From positions 868,001 through 932,000 of the forward strand of contig JAKLMB010000011.1 of assembly GCA_022813625.1 (NCBI GenBank): a stretch of DNA of 64,000 bases, in the 5' to 3' direction. This document shows positions 1 to 12,700 of this stretch, one piece after another; positions within the stretch are counted from its first letter, which is position 1; every line of letters starts with the position of its first letter. The position numbers and the translations under genes were made by a program. The stretch is from Aaosphaeria pasadenensis (taxonomy: Eukaryota; Ascomycota; Dothideomycetes; Pleosporales). The notes below the pieces were generated by a model. That model had not been told where the DNA came from. It did no database searches and saw only the letters and a list, made by a program, of their open reading frames with translations.

Positions 1-1499
1 AACTCAAGATTAGCTTTTCCAGGCCATTCCCGCATGCCGGCCCAAACATCCAGGACGGTCTTGATAAACTTCTCCATTCCGGGCTTGGAGTCAACAATGA
101 GCTTTGCACACGTGGTGGCAAAGACATCTGTCCGGCGAAGATCTTCGGCGGAGTCTGGTCCTGAAGAATTCGCGAAGATTGTGTAGATAAGCGCTGAGAG
201 AGGATCATGACGTTGAAAGGAAAGAAGACGCTCCACAGGAGTGGGAGCCTGCGACTGGTTCGCCTTTTGGGCTGAACCAACGGTCTTACCTCTGGCCTGC
301 ATTGCCATCACCGAGTCGATAGGGTCCAAAGCCTGGCGGAAGGAGGTCAAAGAAGCAAGCTCTTGCTGAGAAAGATTAAGAATACGAGTAGCAAGGAAAT
401 CAGGATTTGTTCGGATTTCGGAAACGAAATCCAACAGGTCATCCATAATCTTGTTCGGAACCTCATTGATGAACGTAGAAAGAGAAGGAGACTTTTCAGT
501 CTTTGCGATCTTGGACTTTCCAAACTCCAGATCTGGCTCCAGCAGAGCGTATCGTCGTGTCGCATCGCACGAGTTCCGGACATCGTTCAGTGCGTTGTAG
601 AGTGTTGCAAAGGCCTTCTTGTCATCGGAGCGGAAGTTGTCCACGAGGGTGCGGTGGGCCAGCTCTCCACAATGGACCAGCCGTGCGGAAAGAGCGCTCG
701 AGACCAGCCATCGGTGGAGTCGAACGCGTGAGTGTGCCTTCCGCTGCTCTTGGTAGCCTTGTAGTCTTATTAAATGGGCGAGCTCGGCGAGGGATGTCGA
801 GGAAGTGGAGATAGCGGCGAGCGGGAGTATCGAGTCGCTGAACTGGGAGAGGTCCGCTGGCAAGAGGCGAGGAAGACGGCCGGCAGGCGCAGACATTGAC
901 GGGGTAGGCATCTGGGGCCGTTGTGAAGATGTCATATTGTTGGCGGTAGAGGACGGTCGCTCATGGTCGGTATTGTTGTGGTTGTAGTTGTCGGCGACGA
1001 TGTTGTTGTTATTGTTAGTGTTGTCTAGAGACCCGCCAGGTCGACTTCCCATTGTTGATTGAGGGGGTTTGAAAGGCGAAGGCGCAGGAGAAGGGGCGTT
1101 CGCAGGCGACCTGGTGGGAGTAGAAGAGCGAGGAGGAGCCTCCATGGGAGGAGGGTCATGGACGAGGTTTGTATTATGGGAGGTTTGGTGGTGGGAGGGG
1201 CCCGAGGGGGTATGGCTTCTGGAAGAGGAAGAGAATTGGGTAACGGTGGGAGACACGGCGGCGGGAGCTAGAGTAGGTGGAATGGTCAGCGCGAGACGTG
1301 CCAACTCATCATACAGAGCGAGCGCGCATTGATACTACTGTGTAGATATCTACCAGTAATTACGAGAGCCCGACCTGACGACGACTGGAGGTGTTGTATA
1401 ATTGGGGCGGGAAATAGGAAGAGTAGTTACTTGGGTGACGACGTACGAGGAGGAGTATTCGAGACCTGCACCAACGGCGAGGCAGAATGATGGTTCCCT
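1..1499 (-). CDS. Unknown fungal protein, 3' end cut by window edge
   Basis: A long open frame runs on the minus strand from 1334 to the window edge, so the C-terminus is missing. A further exon is proposed at 1431-1499, joined across an intron at 1335-1430 (donor GTAACT, acceptor ending CAGTAG, phase 0). The joined frame reads smoothly from an EYSSSYVVTQ segment into YQCALALYDEL. An in-frame stop lies just before 1499, so the start codon must be in a further upstream exon that I could not place. The N-terminal part is Pro/Ser-rich with an Asn run near residues encoded at 980-1020. The rest (about 1-900) is predicted helical, with Leu-rich stretches such as LPLAAISTSS and RLHRWLVSSALSARL. I do not recognise the family. 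Coding over 1-1334 is well supported; the 69-nt exon is tentative. Confidence 0.6.
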
Positions 1500-4400
1500 C
1501 TAATCATTCTGACGCTGACGCTGTCGCTGCTGCCATGAGCCAGGACGGCGGGAGTAGAAGTGGGAATAGTAGGAGGTGTAAGAGTGTGGAAGTGTAAGAT
1601 GCGGCGTTGTAGTATTGGGTGAATGGGATGTGTTGGGTGTGTTGGCCCACGCGAAACGGGACGAAGTACAGGTATAACTCAGGTACCTGGGTACCTAAAC
1701 TATAGGTGGGTGTACAGAACTACAACCACAGCAACGACAACGACGACAACAACAACAGCATGGTAAGAAACAGCGGGTCGAGGCTATCGGAAATTTCGTA
1801 AAGTGGATAGGTTGGGAGAGGCAGAAAAAAGCAGACGTGGATGAGTGAGGGAGAGAGAGAGAGAGCGACAGAGGAGGGGGCGAAAATTGGGCGCAGATGG
1901 GAAGGGCGCGAAGAGAGATGGCCTGGCCGAATGCACGAGTATGGTACTGATCGAGTGGGCGAGGGGAATAGACGAGACGAGTCCGGGGTTGGACGAAGAA
2001 AAAGGAAATGATGTGTATGAATTGTTTGCAGCAAGACGAGGATGGGCAGGGCAGGATGCTGTTAGATGCGTGGATGCTTGGTTGTGGTTGTGGTTTGTGG
2101 AAGTGGATGCGTGATGCGTGATGCGATGCGGGTTGGGGGATGCGTGAATGCGTTGTCCACTCTAGCGACCAACCAACCCACCGACCCGTGCTGTCCTATG
2201 GTCCTATCATCTATCATGCCTTATCCTATCCTATCCTATCCTATCCTTTCTTCTCTGGCTCGCCTTCGTCTTCGTTTTGTTATTGTTTCGTAGTATAATT
2301 TTATTATTATCCTTACTTCAGGCAACAAGTATCACGTACGGAGTACATTCGTGGTCGTTATAAGAGAGTTGACTGAAGCGGCGTATGATCGATGTGATTG
2401 GCTGGAGCGGGGAGATGCCCCATCTCCAGTATCTATTGTATAGGTACCTGGTACGTACGATACCTCCGAACGAACATGAATCGCTATGTACCAACTACTA
2501 TTCCTCGTCCGCCTCGCTGTTTACTCTACAAGGAACAACGTGGGAATATTGTTTTGTTGTTTTCACTAGTTCGATCTATCAAATAGAGATACTCGCACTA
2601 AACCAACTCTTCGTATATCGAGTCATCCAAGTTCAGGTAGCAATCAAGTGTTCAAACACGTAGATAGGTACTGTACAATAGGTGATCGAGTACCGGTATT
2701 AGGTACCTAGTGACAGTCTCACAGGACGACTACAGACGTGGCTAGTAACCTTGCAAGTACGAGTATCCAAGGTACACAGGTCTATCGTCCGGGAACAAGG
2801 ACGGACAATAGAGCAACCGACACGGACTCAGAGCGTTGCGATGCTGCATGGATGAATGGATGAAGCCTGTTGCAGACCGCTTGATTGCCTGGTGGCGCAC
2901 ATGGACAAGTTGGGAGTTTCCATGATACAGACTGATTCTGACTGCCAGAACAAGCGGTGGCGCGGCCTTTGCTACTCCTTTCTGTCGCCTTGTGTACGGT
3001 GTACTGTGTAGTCATTGTACGGAGTAACTAACTAGTAGCCATGACCATACCATATCATAGTCACTCTTGAGTCTTAGTGTATGACTTGCAGCATCGCCAA
3101 CACATACATCTCTTACATACTAAACTCCATCCATTCATATTGTAACGATAATATGGAACTACTGTACAGAAGATTGTTCCAGTACTAGTTCCCCCAGCCC
3201 AGAACCTATACCGCGTCTTCGATACCCAAGCGACCTACATGACTGCACTTGTATGCCGTTCCGTGTTGGAATCGCGCAACTCGCTCGTGGATCATCACAC
3301 CGCCCGCTGCAACCCGATCGCCTCGTTCGCTTCCGTTCGCCTTGTGCCCAGCAGGACCAGCAGGGAGAATGAGGAAATTCTTGAATATCTAGCTCGCATA
3401 GACTGGACGATGGGGCTCGCGGCGGCTCTCTTCCCTAGCAAATGTCCGTGATCCATGATGAGCTGGCCGTTTCTGCGGCCACCAATAGTAACGGGCATTC
3501 CCACATTGCTTCTGACACACCCCCTCTATCGCCTCTGTCGCCTCCCATCGCCTCTCCCAACCACTCATCTCATCTCATCTCACATCGAACAAACCCTTTT
3601 TTCGCCATCCCATCCCATCCATCAGCTCAGCACCTTTTTCGAACTCCGTTGCAGCTGTGCATGTATGCAGCTATACGCAAAGGAAAAGGAAGTTCCATCA
3701 ACAAAGCTCCCCAGCCAGTAAAACCTCCCCTCCCCTCCCATCTCCCATCTCCGCCATCGGGCGCTATGGCCACCCTTCCCTCCCTTTTGCTGTCACTGGT
3801 TGGCCCAATGCCCCCCCCATGCATTGAATCATCCATGTAGCTCCATGTGTGCGCTGGCACTGCATCGCGTCTTCCCCTAATTCTCTCAACTCTCGACGTC
3901 TCTCCGGCTTTCCTTGGTGTCAGAATGAGAATGACAAAGGCCCCCGCATATGCGGACGTCAAACGAGGAGTAAAACAGCGTTTTGTTTTGGTCGAGAGGA
4001 TGGTGGCTGTGGTTTCAATAGAGCAAGCAACTCCCATCTTCTCGCCCCAAATGGGGGAGTTGATACCTTGATACTGACACTCCATACGAAGTACTCTGTA
4101 CTCCGTACATCTGAAGTACCTACCCAATGAAGCATCTCTCTTCTAAGATTCTCTCACACCTATCGACTTCATTGCCAAAAACCCCAAGAGATACGGAGTA
4201 GAAAATACCAATGACAGCCTGCAGGAACGCCCCCATATTTTAGATTCTCAGATGCACACATACTAACACATAGAGACGCAAACTTTCCCTCATGCAGCTC
4301 AACCAATATACTCCAGCATTTCCTACCAATAATGCAGTCATGATGTAAAAAAAAAAAAAATCTATTAATGCTCTCCGGCTACTGCAAGACAAGAATGAAT

Positions 4401-5100
4401 TCACGAATGAACGGATGGATCCTACCTACCTAGGTACCGACCTCCCACTAGGAATCATATCTCTTACGAAACAAGAAACCAAAACAAGTTCATGTAGGAT
4501 TCTAATTCGTTGCTTCGTTTCAGAATGTTTTTCAGCTTTCTCGACTTGGAAATGGGTCGTGTGATGATGGGGGCTTTGTATGTAGGTAGTACTCCAGAGA
4601 GATGGAAATGATATCGGGCACTATGACTATTCGTTCATTTTCAGACCATCTGTGGTTAAGGTCCACAGAGATTGACATGCGAACCCCCCAAATATGCAAA
4701 TAAACATCGGATCATGCTTCGTCCACCGGTTCGTCATTAAAGTGGCAAAACTGCCCCATAATGGACAGATACATACAACGCATTGACGTGCTCGCGTTCG
4801 CTGTACATAACTACACTAAGACGGTGTAGATAGGCAGATACTGACCGGAAATAAACAAACAAAGTATCCACTGGATACCACAACTGCTGGGGACAAAAAG
4901 GATCCGACGGAGCGACGTCGAGAGCCCAAGCCCGGTTTCGTTCCAAATACGGAAACATCACGCTTTTTTCCCACCCATCTAGATTAAACCAACGACCCCC
5001 AGTTCGTCGACGACCAGCGTTACAACTTCTCGCCTGCCGCGCGCGTCCGTCTCGTCCTGTCCTGGCATGTGTAACGTGGAGACGATCGGACGGATCCTAG
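1500..5100. other. Non-coding stretch between unknown gene and PPX1
   Basis: No convincing gene is seen in 3.6 kb. Open frames here are short, low in complexity and lack fungal splice structure. The stretch lies on the 5' side of the unknown gene and the 3' side of the exopolyphosphatase gene, so it should hold the former's upstream exon(s) and promoter. It contains a GA-rich run near 1850-1870, five TATCC units at 2222-2246, 14 consecutive A at 4347-4360, four TACGGAGTA/TACTCCGTA words (2337, 3018, 4099, 4192) and several TAGGTACC-like words (about 2440, 2699, 4430). Confidence 0.6.
2222..2246. repeat. (TATCC)5 microsatellite
   Basis: Five perfect tandem copies of TATCC, in the non-coding stretch upstream of the first gene. 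Confidence 0.95.
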
Positions 5101-6545
5101 TCATGCCGCCATGGCTTCCCTGAGCAGCGGTGCAACACGTTTCCTGCTGTGTTGTACATTTCGCTGCCACCAGACCCTCCTCCACTCATTCCGTTCCTGG
5201 ACCGCCGCCGGCGGCGAAAGCGGCGCTGACAACTCAGATCTCTGGCTGTCATCCGCCGGCCTGCTCCACTCTTCCAGCCCCAGCTCCTCCTTCGCATCCG
5301 AAGCAAACCTCTCCGCCGCCGCGACAGCCTCCTCGCCGAATGCCCAGAGCAACAGCTCTCGCTGGAACTCGCCGGTGGATGAGGTAGACGTCGTCATCAC
5401 GGTGTACAGGTCCAATTCGCGCTCGTCTCGGAACGCTCGCAGTGCTTCGTAAAACGCCGTATCGAGAGACTGCGTGTCTGCTTTCTCATCCCGGGCCTTG
5501 CCCTCCAGGAACCCAATGGGCTTGACCACAGAACTGACTCCCAGCTTCAGGCCCTCCTTGTCCCACTCCTTGTAGTCTTTCCTGAGTATGTCCCTCAACT
5601 GCAGGCTCCCAATGTCCTTCTTCGCGGTGTCTATCTCGCTGTAGAACTTGCCTCGTTCGTATTGCGGCGCAAGCGTCGGACAGGACTGGATCTTGGCTTC
5701 CAGGTACTCGACCGCTGCGCTGTCGTGCGACGTCGTCTTGTCTTTGGATTGGAGGTTGTTCGTGTCGATTAGAATACTGGCGAGTCCTAATTGGGCCACC
5801 TGTGCATCCCATAGTGCAGTGACAGCAGCACCATCACCGTCGCCTTGCAGGCTCTCGCCCTGCGAGTGAGAGGCTCCGGATGATGATGATGCTGCGAGGG
5901 CTGAATCGGAAAGCTGGTCCCAGGCTTGCTGGCAGTATTCCGTGACGAGACTGGTGCAGCTTCCGCTCCTCTCGACGATGCGGGGCTCGTCTCCTGTGTC
6001 GTGTGGCACCTTGCCTTCCTCGTCGTGGTGGTCAATCACGCCCCCGACGCGACCAGAGTATATATTGCCTAGCTGGCCTTGCAGCGCGTTGTGGTCCACA
6101 AGAATCCACCTTGTGTTCTCCGGACGCAGTTTAGATTCGATGACGGCCAGATCCGGCAAATCAGTGAGCGTTATCAGATGCTTGGCCTCGATGTTTGCAT
6201 GCCTGAACACGGCCAGGAATTCCGGCCGCAGTTGGATGTCTGAGCTGGGGATGTTGGCGATTGGCACGTACACTGGGCTGAATGCATTGCGCGGCGGAGA
6301 CAGCGAACGAAGGTATGCGTATAGAACCGAGCATGACATAGAATCGAGATCTATAGGCCATTTGCCTTCAGTCAGCATTGGGGTCTGGGAGATTAGGGAC
6401 GCAATCCTGCGCTGTTTTGCATGCACCTACCGGCTGATTCATTGCCAATCACAAATGTGACTTTCTGGTCTGAGTCGATTGCTTTGCGTAATGCGCCTTT
6501 GGCGTACGTGAGAAAGCCACGAAGGGATGTCCTCGGCACGGCCAT
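5101..6545 (-). CDS. PPX1: Exopolyphosphatase (DHH/DHHA2 family)
   Basis: Predicted to hydrolyse terminal phosphates from inorganic polyphosphate, like yeast Ppx1 (cytosol/mitochondria), using divalent metal ions. Exons are complement(5101..6350, 6431..6545), giving 454 residues. I chose the acceptor at 6351 (CTATAG) rather than the one at 6366 because it restores the uninterrupted DHH motif I, GNESADLDS (residues about 34-42), instead of inserting five residues into it. Further motifs are a VDHNAL segment, the family-defining DHH in VIDHHDEEG (motif III), and an ILIDTNNL segment typical of the N-terminal metal site. The C-terminal DHHA2 half follows, with the SSVVKPIGFLE region. A Ser/Gly-rich loop interrupts the core near the codons at 5820-5900. 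Length is somewhat above yeast Ppx1 (397 aa). The 5' neighbour is the thioesterase-like gene on the same strand, 502 nt away. Confidence 0.9.
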
Positions 6546-7047
6546 TGTGGGATAATGTCTTCCGTCTGTGACGGTTATCGTAGGCTGAATGCTGCTTCTT
6601 GTATGTGTTTTCCGATAGGTTTACGGATCCAAAAGTAAATAGAGTGACGTACGCGGGGATGGAATTCTGCCTCGCTTGTCCGCCAAAGTCCCGGCCAATC
6701 ATAATTGGATGTTCGCCGCATCGAATGGACATGTATTGTACGAGGTATCGATGAATGTGCACGATGTTAAATGCCCAAGTGCAACAAATTTCTGGTATAG
6801 ATCAGATATAGGGAGTAATAACTGTACGATAGGAAAAAATATATTCGTCGTTGTCCTAACTTTTGAAGTCTATCAACATACTTGAGAAGTGCAACATGAA
6901 CCAGGTCGTATAACGATAGAAAATCGATTTTGTCAGTACCTATTGATGGATGTATCCTGAGATCAAAAGACGAATTCAAATTGATGCCACGGCTTTTGAT
7001 AATTATCGTTGAATTCATGGTAGTGGTAGAAGTCTTAATATTCATAC
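6546..7047. other. Intergenic spacer, PPX1 promoter side
   Basis: About 500 nt, AT-rich, between the start of the exopolyphosphatase gene and the stop of the thioesterase-like gene (both minus). It presumably holds the PPX1 promoter. I see no coding potential. Confidence 0.6.
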
Positions 7048-7831
7048 CTATGAGATCTCGACACTTCCAGCAGGCACTCCCCTTGTACTTCTCAAACGCC
7101 TCGCAAAGAACTGCATAATGGGCATCATCTCTTCCCTGCTACTCGGCATTCCATCGCCTCGCTTGTTCCATTCCTTGACCTCCAGGAACTCGAAAGCGTC
7201 CTTCATTCGTGAGATGGCGCTGTCCGAAACAGCGGATGCCTTCGATGCCTTGCAGACCAGCGCAGGTGTCTTGCTTTTCTTCTCCAGAGCCTTCAATGGC
7301 ACAGATAGTGACAAGAAACCTCCAATGCCGACGACACCTCCCAGCTCGTTGTCGTCCAGCTCGGCGGCTACCTGAAGAGCTACCATCCCACCCTGTGCAA
7401 ACCCGAATATCATGATCTCCCGGGCCTTATAGCCGCATTTTTCTATCAACCCATCGCATATCACGCCATCCTTTATGACTGTCGTTGCTTTCTTGAACCC
7501 CGTATCCATATCCATGACGCCCGTGTTCTGGTCGAAGATGAGGTCATCGCCCCAATGAAACCCGCCCAAATCGAACGGAAGGGGAGCGGGCGCTTGAACG
7601 GCAATACATGCTGTCTCTGGGAGCGAGAGCTGCTGCCCTAACTTCGTGAACGGGGCATTCGTATCCCCCAGGCCATGGAGCAGGATCAAGACATTCGTGG
7701 CGGGTTGTCCGGACGGCGCTGCTGTTGTTCAGCTGCTGTGGTCGTTGTGCGTGTTCTCATTACTTACGCGGAGTTATGCTCAGCTCAATCGATTGTGCAA
7801 AATCACTCTTCGTAGGCAGTCGACCCGGCAT
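7048..7831 (-). CDS. Acyl-protein thioesterase-like alpha/beta hydrolase lacking the catalytic Ser
   Basis: Phospholipase/carboxylesterase (APT1-like) fold protein of 245 residues. Exons are complement(7048..7721, 7768..7831) with a 46-nt intron (donor GTAAGT, phase 1). The join gives a continuous strand leading into NVLILLHGLGDTNAPF (residues about 31-46), the family's first conserved block. GFHWGDDL follows as the usual F-W-D block. The nucleophile elbow, normally GFSQGG, reads GFAQGG here (Ala at about residue 130; codon GCA), so the catalytic Ser is absent. The segment aligned with the catalytic Asp (GDxD in active members) reads SKASAVSD. The region with the catalytic His (GMxHSS) reads GMPSS, with Pro near residue 214. 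On this reading all three triad members are gone. It is probably a non-catalytic relative, perhaps a binding or regulatory protein. The ligand is unknown. Confidence 0.82.
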
Positions 7832-8663
7832 GACTGCGGCGTTGAGGACATTGCTGGCATGCGGTGGCTGAGGTCACGAAGAGCTAGTGGGGACCCTCGA
7901 GGGATCTACGCGCTAGGGACCCCCGAAAGCTTGGTACAAAAGCTGTTCGTTTCTGCCATACACATGAAGAGGATGCATGGTATATATATCTATTGGGCAG
8001 TAAAATTTATCATTATCATTTTAATTTAACCTTTTTTTACGATCAAATACGAAGATATCGTGGACATCACTCTTGCGCGATATGTACCAAGCTTTCCTCA
8101 TCGTTTAAGCGAGGAGCTTGGTGAGCTTGTATCTCCCAATCCCTGCCGATCAATTCTCCACATGTTGCGCGAGTATGCAAGACGCGCAAGCATCTAGACC
8201 ATTTTCGAGCGTGCTTCATGCATTGGACAATAAATGCCTGTTCTTCTAAAACAAGAAGCGACATCAACCGCCAATTGTTGTCCCAGTAGCGGTCTCCGTT
8301 GCGTCATGAGCTTCTTTCACTCGGATAGCCGGGAACTATTTTGGGATTACTCCAGGAAATTCGCGCACCGCCACCTGAGGCCCCAGCTCGGAGTGGCATC
8401 ACAATGGGAGAGGCGGCATGATGATTTGGTTCCAGGGTTCGCGCGGAAAGGGCACTATGACGAAGCTATTTACTCAGCTAATGTGTCCCTGAAGTTCCGG
8501 GGTGTTAGTATACTGGCTAAACAAAGATATATAACCCCCTTCTTCCTCCATACAATTCATTTTGACAATCCAGCTCATCTTAACATCAATCTTCACTGCC
8601 AAACGTCAATCGATATTTCTTGAATAACTCCTCCAAGAATTATCATCCTTACACATATTCAGC
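7832..8663. promoter_or_regulatory. Divergent promoter region, thioesterase-like gene and cipC-like gene
   Basis: 832 nt between two divergent starts. On the plus side, TATATAA at 8528-8534 is followed at once by CCCCT at 8536-8540 (the reverse complement of the yeast-type stress element AGGGG). Both lie about 130 nt upstream of the cipC-like ATG, a plausible core promoter of a stress-inducible gene. A TATATATAT run near 7980 may serve the minus-strand gene. That such elements act here is inference. Confidence 0.5.
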
Positions 8664-9174
8664 ATGCCTTTCTGGGGTAAGGCCCTCCAACAGATCACCT
8701 CGCGATGAGCACACTGACTTACCCCTCCAACAGACAACTCCGAGGATGCCTACGAGCGCGTCTACAACAACGACCAGTTCGAAGAGCACAAATCGTCCTT
8801 TGGTCACGAACTGGTGGCCGGCGGTGCAGCTTTTGCTGGTTTTAAAGCTTTTGAGGACCACCAGCGCCGCGAAGGTACACATTCCTCCACTACCATCCTG
8901 TCGCTCTCATCCTTCCATACTGATCCCTTCTTTAGGAAAGCCCGTATCCCATGCTTTCGCCAAAGAGCTCCTCGCCGGATTCGCCGGAGCGGAAGTCGAC
9001 AAGCTAGCTGAGACCAAGGGCGAGGATTGGTTCGACCGTGAGAAGGCCAAACGACATGCTAAGGAGCACGCTGAGCGCATGTATGATGAGCATTACATCG
9101 AGAACCAAGGGGCGGACCAGTACGATCCGAACCAGTACGACCGTCCCGATCGTTTTGAGAGGAGGGGTTGGTAG
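8664..9174 (+). CDS. CipC-like stress-response protein
   Basis: Small cytosolic-type protein of 130 residues, related to Aspergillus CipC (concanamycin-induced protein), which is strongly expressed under antibiotic, osmotic or host-associated stress; its biochemical role is unknown. Exons are 8664..8676, 8734..8874 and 8936..9174. The first exon has only 13 nt (MPFW plus one base) before a GTAAGG donor. Family signatures are FGHELVAGGAAFAGFKAFE (residues about 27-45) and GKPVSHAFAKELLAGFAGAE (about 53-72), followed by a highly charged tail rich in Asp, Arg, Tyr and Gln that ends in RRGW. It has no signal peptide or membrane segment. The SPX-EXS gene follows on the same strand 578 nt downstream. 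Confidence 0.88.
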
Positions 9175-9752
9175 TAAACATGCGAGTGGTTACTCTTTGT
9201 TTTCCGTACGAATTATATGATTGTCTCCAGATGGCCTTTTTCTATCACATGTAAATACGACGACAGATGTTGATACGGCCAAGTAGCGTTCCATTTCAAT
9301 AACACACGATAACTTCCTTATATTTTTGATCTCGAATTGTGTCGGAAATGATTTTGATTGGACAAGTATATCAGTGCATTCGTTGCAAGACACGATACCA
9401 TAGTCTTCAAGGCCCGGTCAATGGAATCGCTTACAATGTGATTGGGCGGGAAGGGGGTGAGCGACGAGCGGAGGTGAGTGGATTAATATGACGTTAGTGC
9501 CCGTAATCGCGGGGTCCGTGCGTGGCGTTTTGGTTGAAGGGATTGAGTCCGACTTATTATTGCGCGCGCCTCCATGTTTCAGTGACTGGAAATCTTACGG
9601 TCGTGCAAGGCCACGCGCTCAATTGCCTTATATGTCCTCAGAAGGCTGAATGGATTTCCAGTGCTGACCCGTTGGCTCATAGGGGCTCTGCCACAGCTCT
9701 CTGATTCCGCCTCCTTTTGCCAACTCACGATCGACAAAAAAGAAACGCAAAC
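9175..9752. other. Intergenic spacer upstream of SYG1-like gene
   Basis: 578 nt holding the cipC-like 3' UTR and the SYG1-like promoter. No gene is seen. Confidence 0.6.
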
Positions 9753-12700
9753 ATGAAGTTTGCCAAGTACGAAATCCATGCGCATCAATTGACCAGATCG
9801 CCGGGCTAACCATATCCTAGGGAACTGGAGCGAGACCTCGTTCCTGAGTGGCGGCTCAAGTATCTCGACTACAAGGTTCGTCACATCTCTCCCTTGGTAT
9901 TGGGTTAATGCTAAGCTTCTGCGCCAGATAGGAAAGAAGAAACTCAAAGCGATCACTCGGGCGCTGCGTACCGTTAACCAAACGCCTCGTCTCCGTCTAC
10001 GCAGCACAAATACGTTCACACCCTCACCGTTTGAATCAGCTCCACAATACTCCTTCGTGAACCGCGGTCATAGTGCGCAGAATCCCAGTGATGTACATGA
10101 TTCGGGTGACCTCAGGGCTATAGCTATACGAAGGAGCCGAAGCCGAAGCCAGGCTAGCAATACAAACCCGATCCGCAACCACTCGCCTCAGCCGCATGAG
10201 GAACAGCCACTCAATGGAGGTCAGGATGGGTCACAACCTAAGATGACAAGATATGGAAGCATACTTGGAAGCCCGCCCAATTTTGATAAGCTGGGAAGTA
10301 AGGCGCACGGGAAAGCACCGTCTCTGAAACTGCCCGGTGCTGCACTCGAGCTTGAACCGTCGATATCGCTGGGTGACTCTGGGACAAAAGTTCGCGATAG
10401 ACCGAAATCGATACGGTTACCTGCCCCTGCAGAAGATGCTTTCAAGGTTGGAAAGACTCGCTCGCCCCAGAAACAGCATCACTCTCTGTCGTCGAGGTAT
10501 AAAAGTGTATTCAGTCCCAAGAGAGTCAATTCTACGCCTGCGTCTCCTGTTACCGAACAGCCACGGCCGCTATTCAAGCGTGTATTTTCCATGACCACCA
10601 AAGGCGCTCCACCGAACGATCCCGATTTACCCCTTCAAGCCTATCGAGAGCTTGACATCCGACAAGCTGAGTTCTTTCATTTCTTGGATATGGAACTTGA
10701 AAAGGTGGAAACGTTCTACAAGCAGAAGGAGGACGAAGCGACGGAGCGGATGAAGGTACTGAGAGAGCAGCTACACATCATGCGAGACTGTCGGCTCGAC
10801 GAAATCATTACGAAACAAACAAATAAGATTCGTGCCAAAGAGGCAAAGAAGCACGCTGCTAATGGCGGCGGCCTACTTTCCGGCCATAACGATGATTCTG
10901 ACGACGAGACTCCAAATCACAAATCAAAAGGGCACTCTTGGCTCGACCCTCTCGACTCTGCGCTCGACTCTGCGCTCCAGGCTGTTCAAGCAGGCCGCCA
11001 CGGAAAAGCGACGAAAGCAATGACCAATCTTGCTAGCCCGACGGGTCTGATGCCCCAGGGCCGCCCTGAAGATCATCGCGATTACACTCGTCGCCCGGAA
11101 GTTGCTGATGTATCCTACCAATCCGCAAGAAGGAAACTTAAAGTTGCCCTACAAGAATACTATCGAGGCTTAGAATTACTCAAGTCTTATTCCTTGCTGA
11201 ATCGCACAGCATTCCGCAAGATCAACAAAAAGTATGACAAGACCGTGAATGCACGGCCTACCATGCGATACATGAACGAGAAAGTAAACCAAGCCTGGTT
11301 CGTACAGAGCGATGTCGTCGAGGGTCACATACGGGCGATTGAAGACCTTTACGCTCGGTATTTTGAAAAGGGCAATCACAAGGTGGCTGTAGGAAAGCTT
11401 CGAATCAAGATTGCTCGAGCAGGCGACTTTACCGAGAACTCCTTCCGGAACGGCTTGTTCCTCGCAGCTGGCCTCGTCTTTGGAGGAGAGGGTGTTGTCT
11501 ATGGGGCCCAGCTTCTTTGGTCTGATGATGAGCGTCTTGCTGTCGACACGAGTTATCTATTGCAGGTCAGTCGACCAATGTGACGCCCGACTAATCGAGA
11601 AATAATGTTAACTTTGTCTAGATTTACGCCGGCTACTTCCTCATGAATTTCTTATTTCTACTGTTCTGCCTGGCGTGCCGGGTATGGCACGAGTCTAAGA
11701 TTAACTACGTATTCGTCTTCGAATATGATGTCCGCCACCATCTGGATTGGAGGCAACTTAGCGAAGTTAGACTCCTTCAAATATCTTATAGATTTCTGCT
11801 AATTGCGTCCAGCTTCCATGCTTCTTTATGTTTCTTTTAGGCTTTTTCATATGGCTCACTTTTCACCAATTCGGCAGTGAAACCATGTATTACTACTACC
11901 CGGTGATACTGTTGGCCATTACTTTCTTAATCATCATTTGTCCATTCCGCATTATATACTACCGCAGTCGGTTGTGGCTACTTTATTCATTGGTAGGTCA
12001 AAGCCGATACTGCTCTCTGCGCTCTGATCTGACTCTACTAGTGGCGCCTCCTCCTTGCTGGTCTATACCCCGTCGAGTTTAGAGATTTCTATCTCGGAGA
12101 TATGTTCTGTTCCCTGACATATTCTATGGGCGTAAGTTCACTATTCTTCCATTCGTTGACGACTTGCCTAATTATTGTAGAACATCGAGCTGTTCTTCTG
12201 CCTTTTCGCCCGCAATTGGAATGACCCTGCTCAATGCAATTCTTCACATTCGCGACTCCTTGGATTCTTCGCTACGCTTCCAGGCATATGGCGTGCTCTG
12301 CAATGTATACGGCGTTACTACGACACACGTAATGTCTTCCCTCATCTCGTCAATTGCGGGAAATACACTGCGACGATCGTCTTCTATATCACCTTGAGCA
12401 TGTACCGCATTGATAGATCCACGACCAACCGGGCTTTGTTTATCACATTTGCTGTCATAAACTCGGTATATACCAGTAAGTTCTACTTCCTCTCTAACTG
12501 CGTAGCACATGACTGATTACGCCGGCAGGTATTTGGGACGTGATCATGGACTGGAGTCTAGGAGACCCCTATGCCCGCCACCCATTCCTGCGAGATACTC
12601 TCGGCTATAAGAAAGTATGGATGTACTACGCAGCAATGATAGTCGATCCCATCCTCCGCTTCAACTGGATATTCTACGCCATCATCCCCCTCCAACTACA

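Noticed and set aside
3442..4127. Overlapping 132- and 166-codon frames on opposite strands
   Set aside because: Low-complexity Ser/Pro-rich translation of CT-rich DNA; both strands open, no family resemblance.
6351..6370. Alternative acceptor at 6366 for the PPX1 intron
   Set aside because: It keeps frame but inserts five residues into the GNESADLDS metal-binding motif; the acceptor at 6351 restores it.
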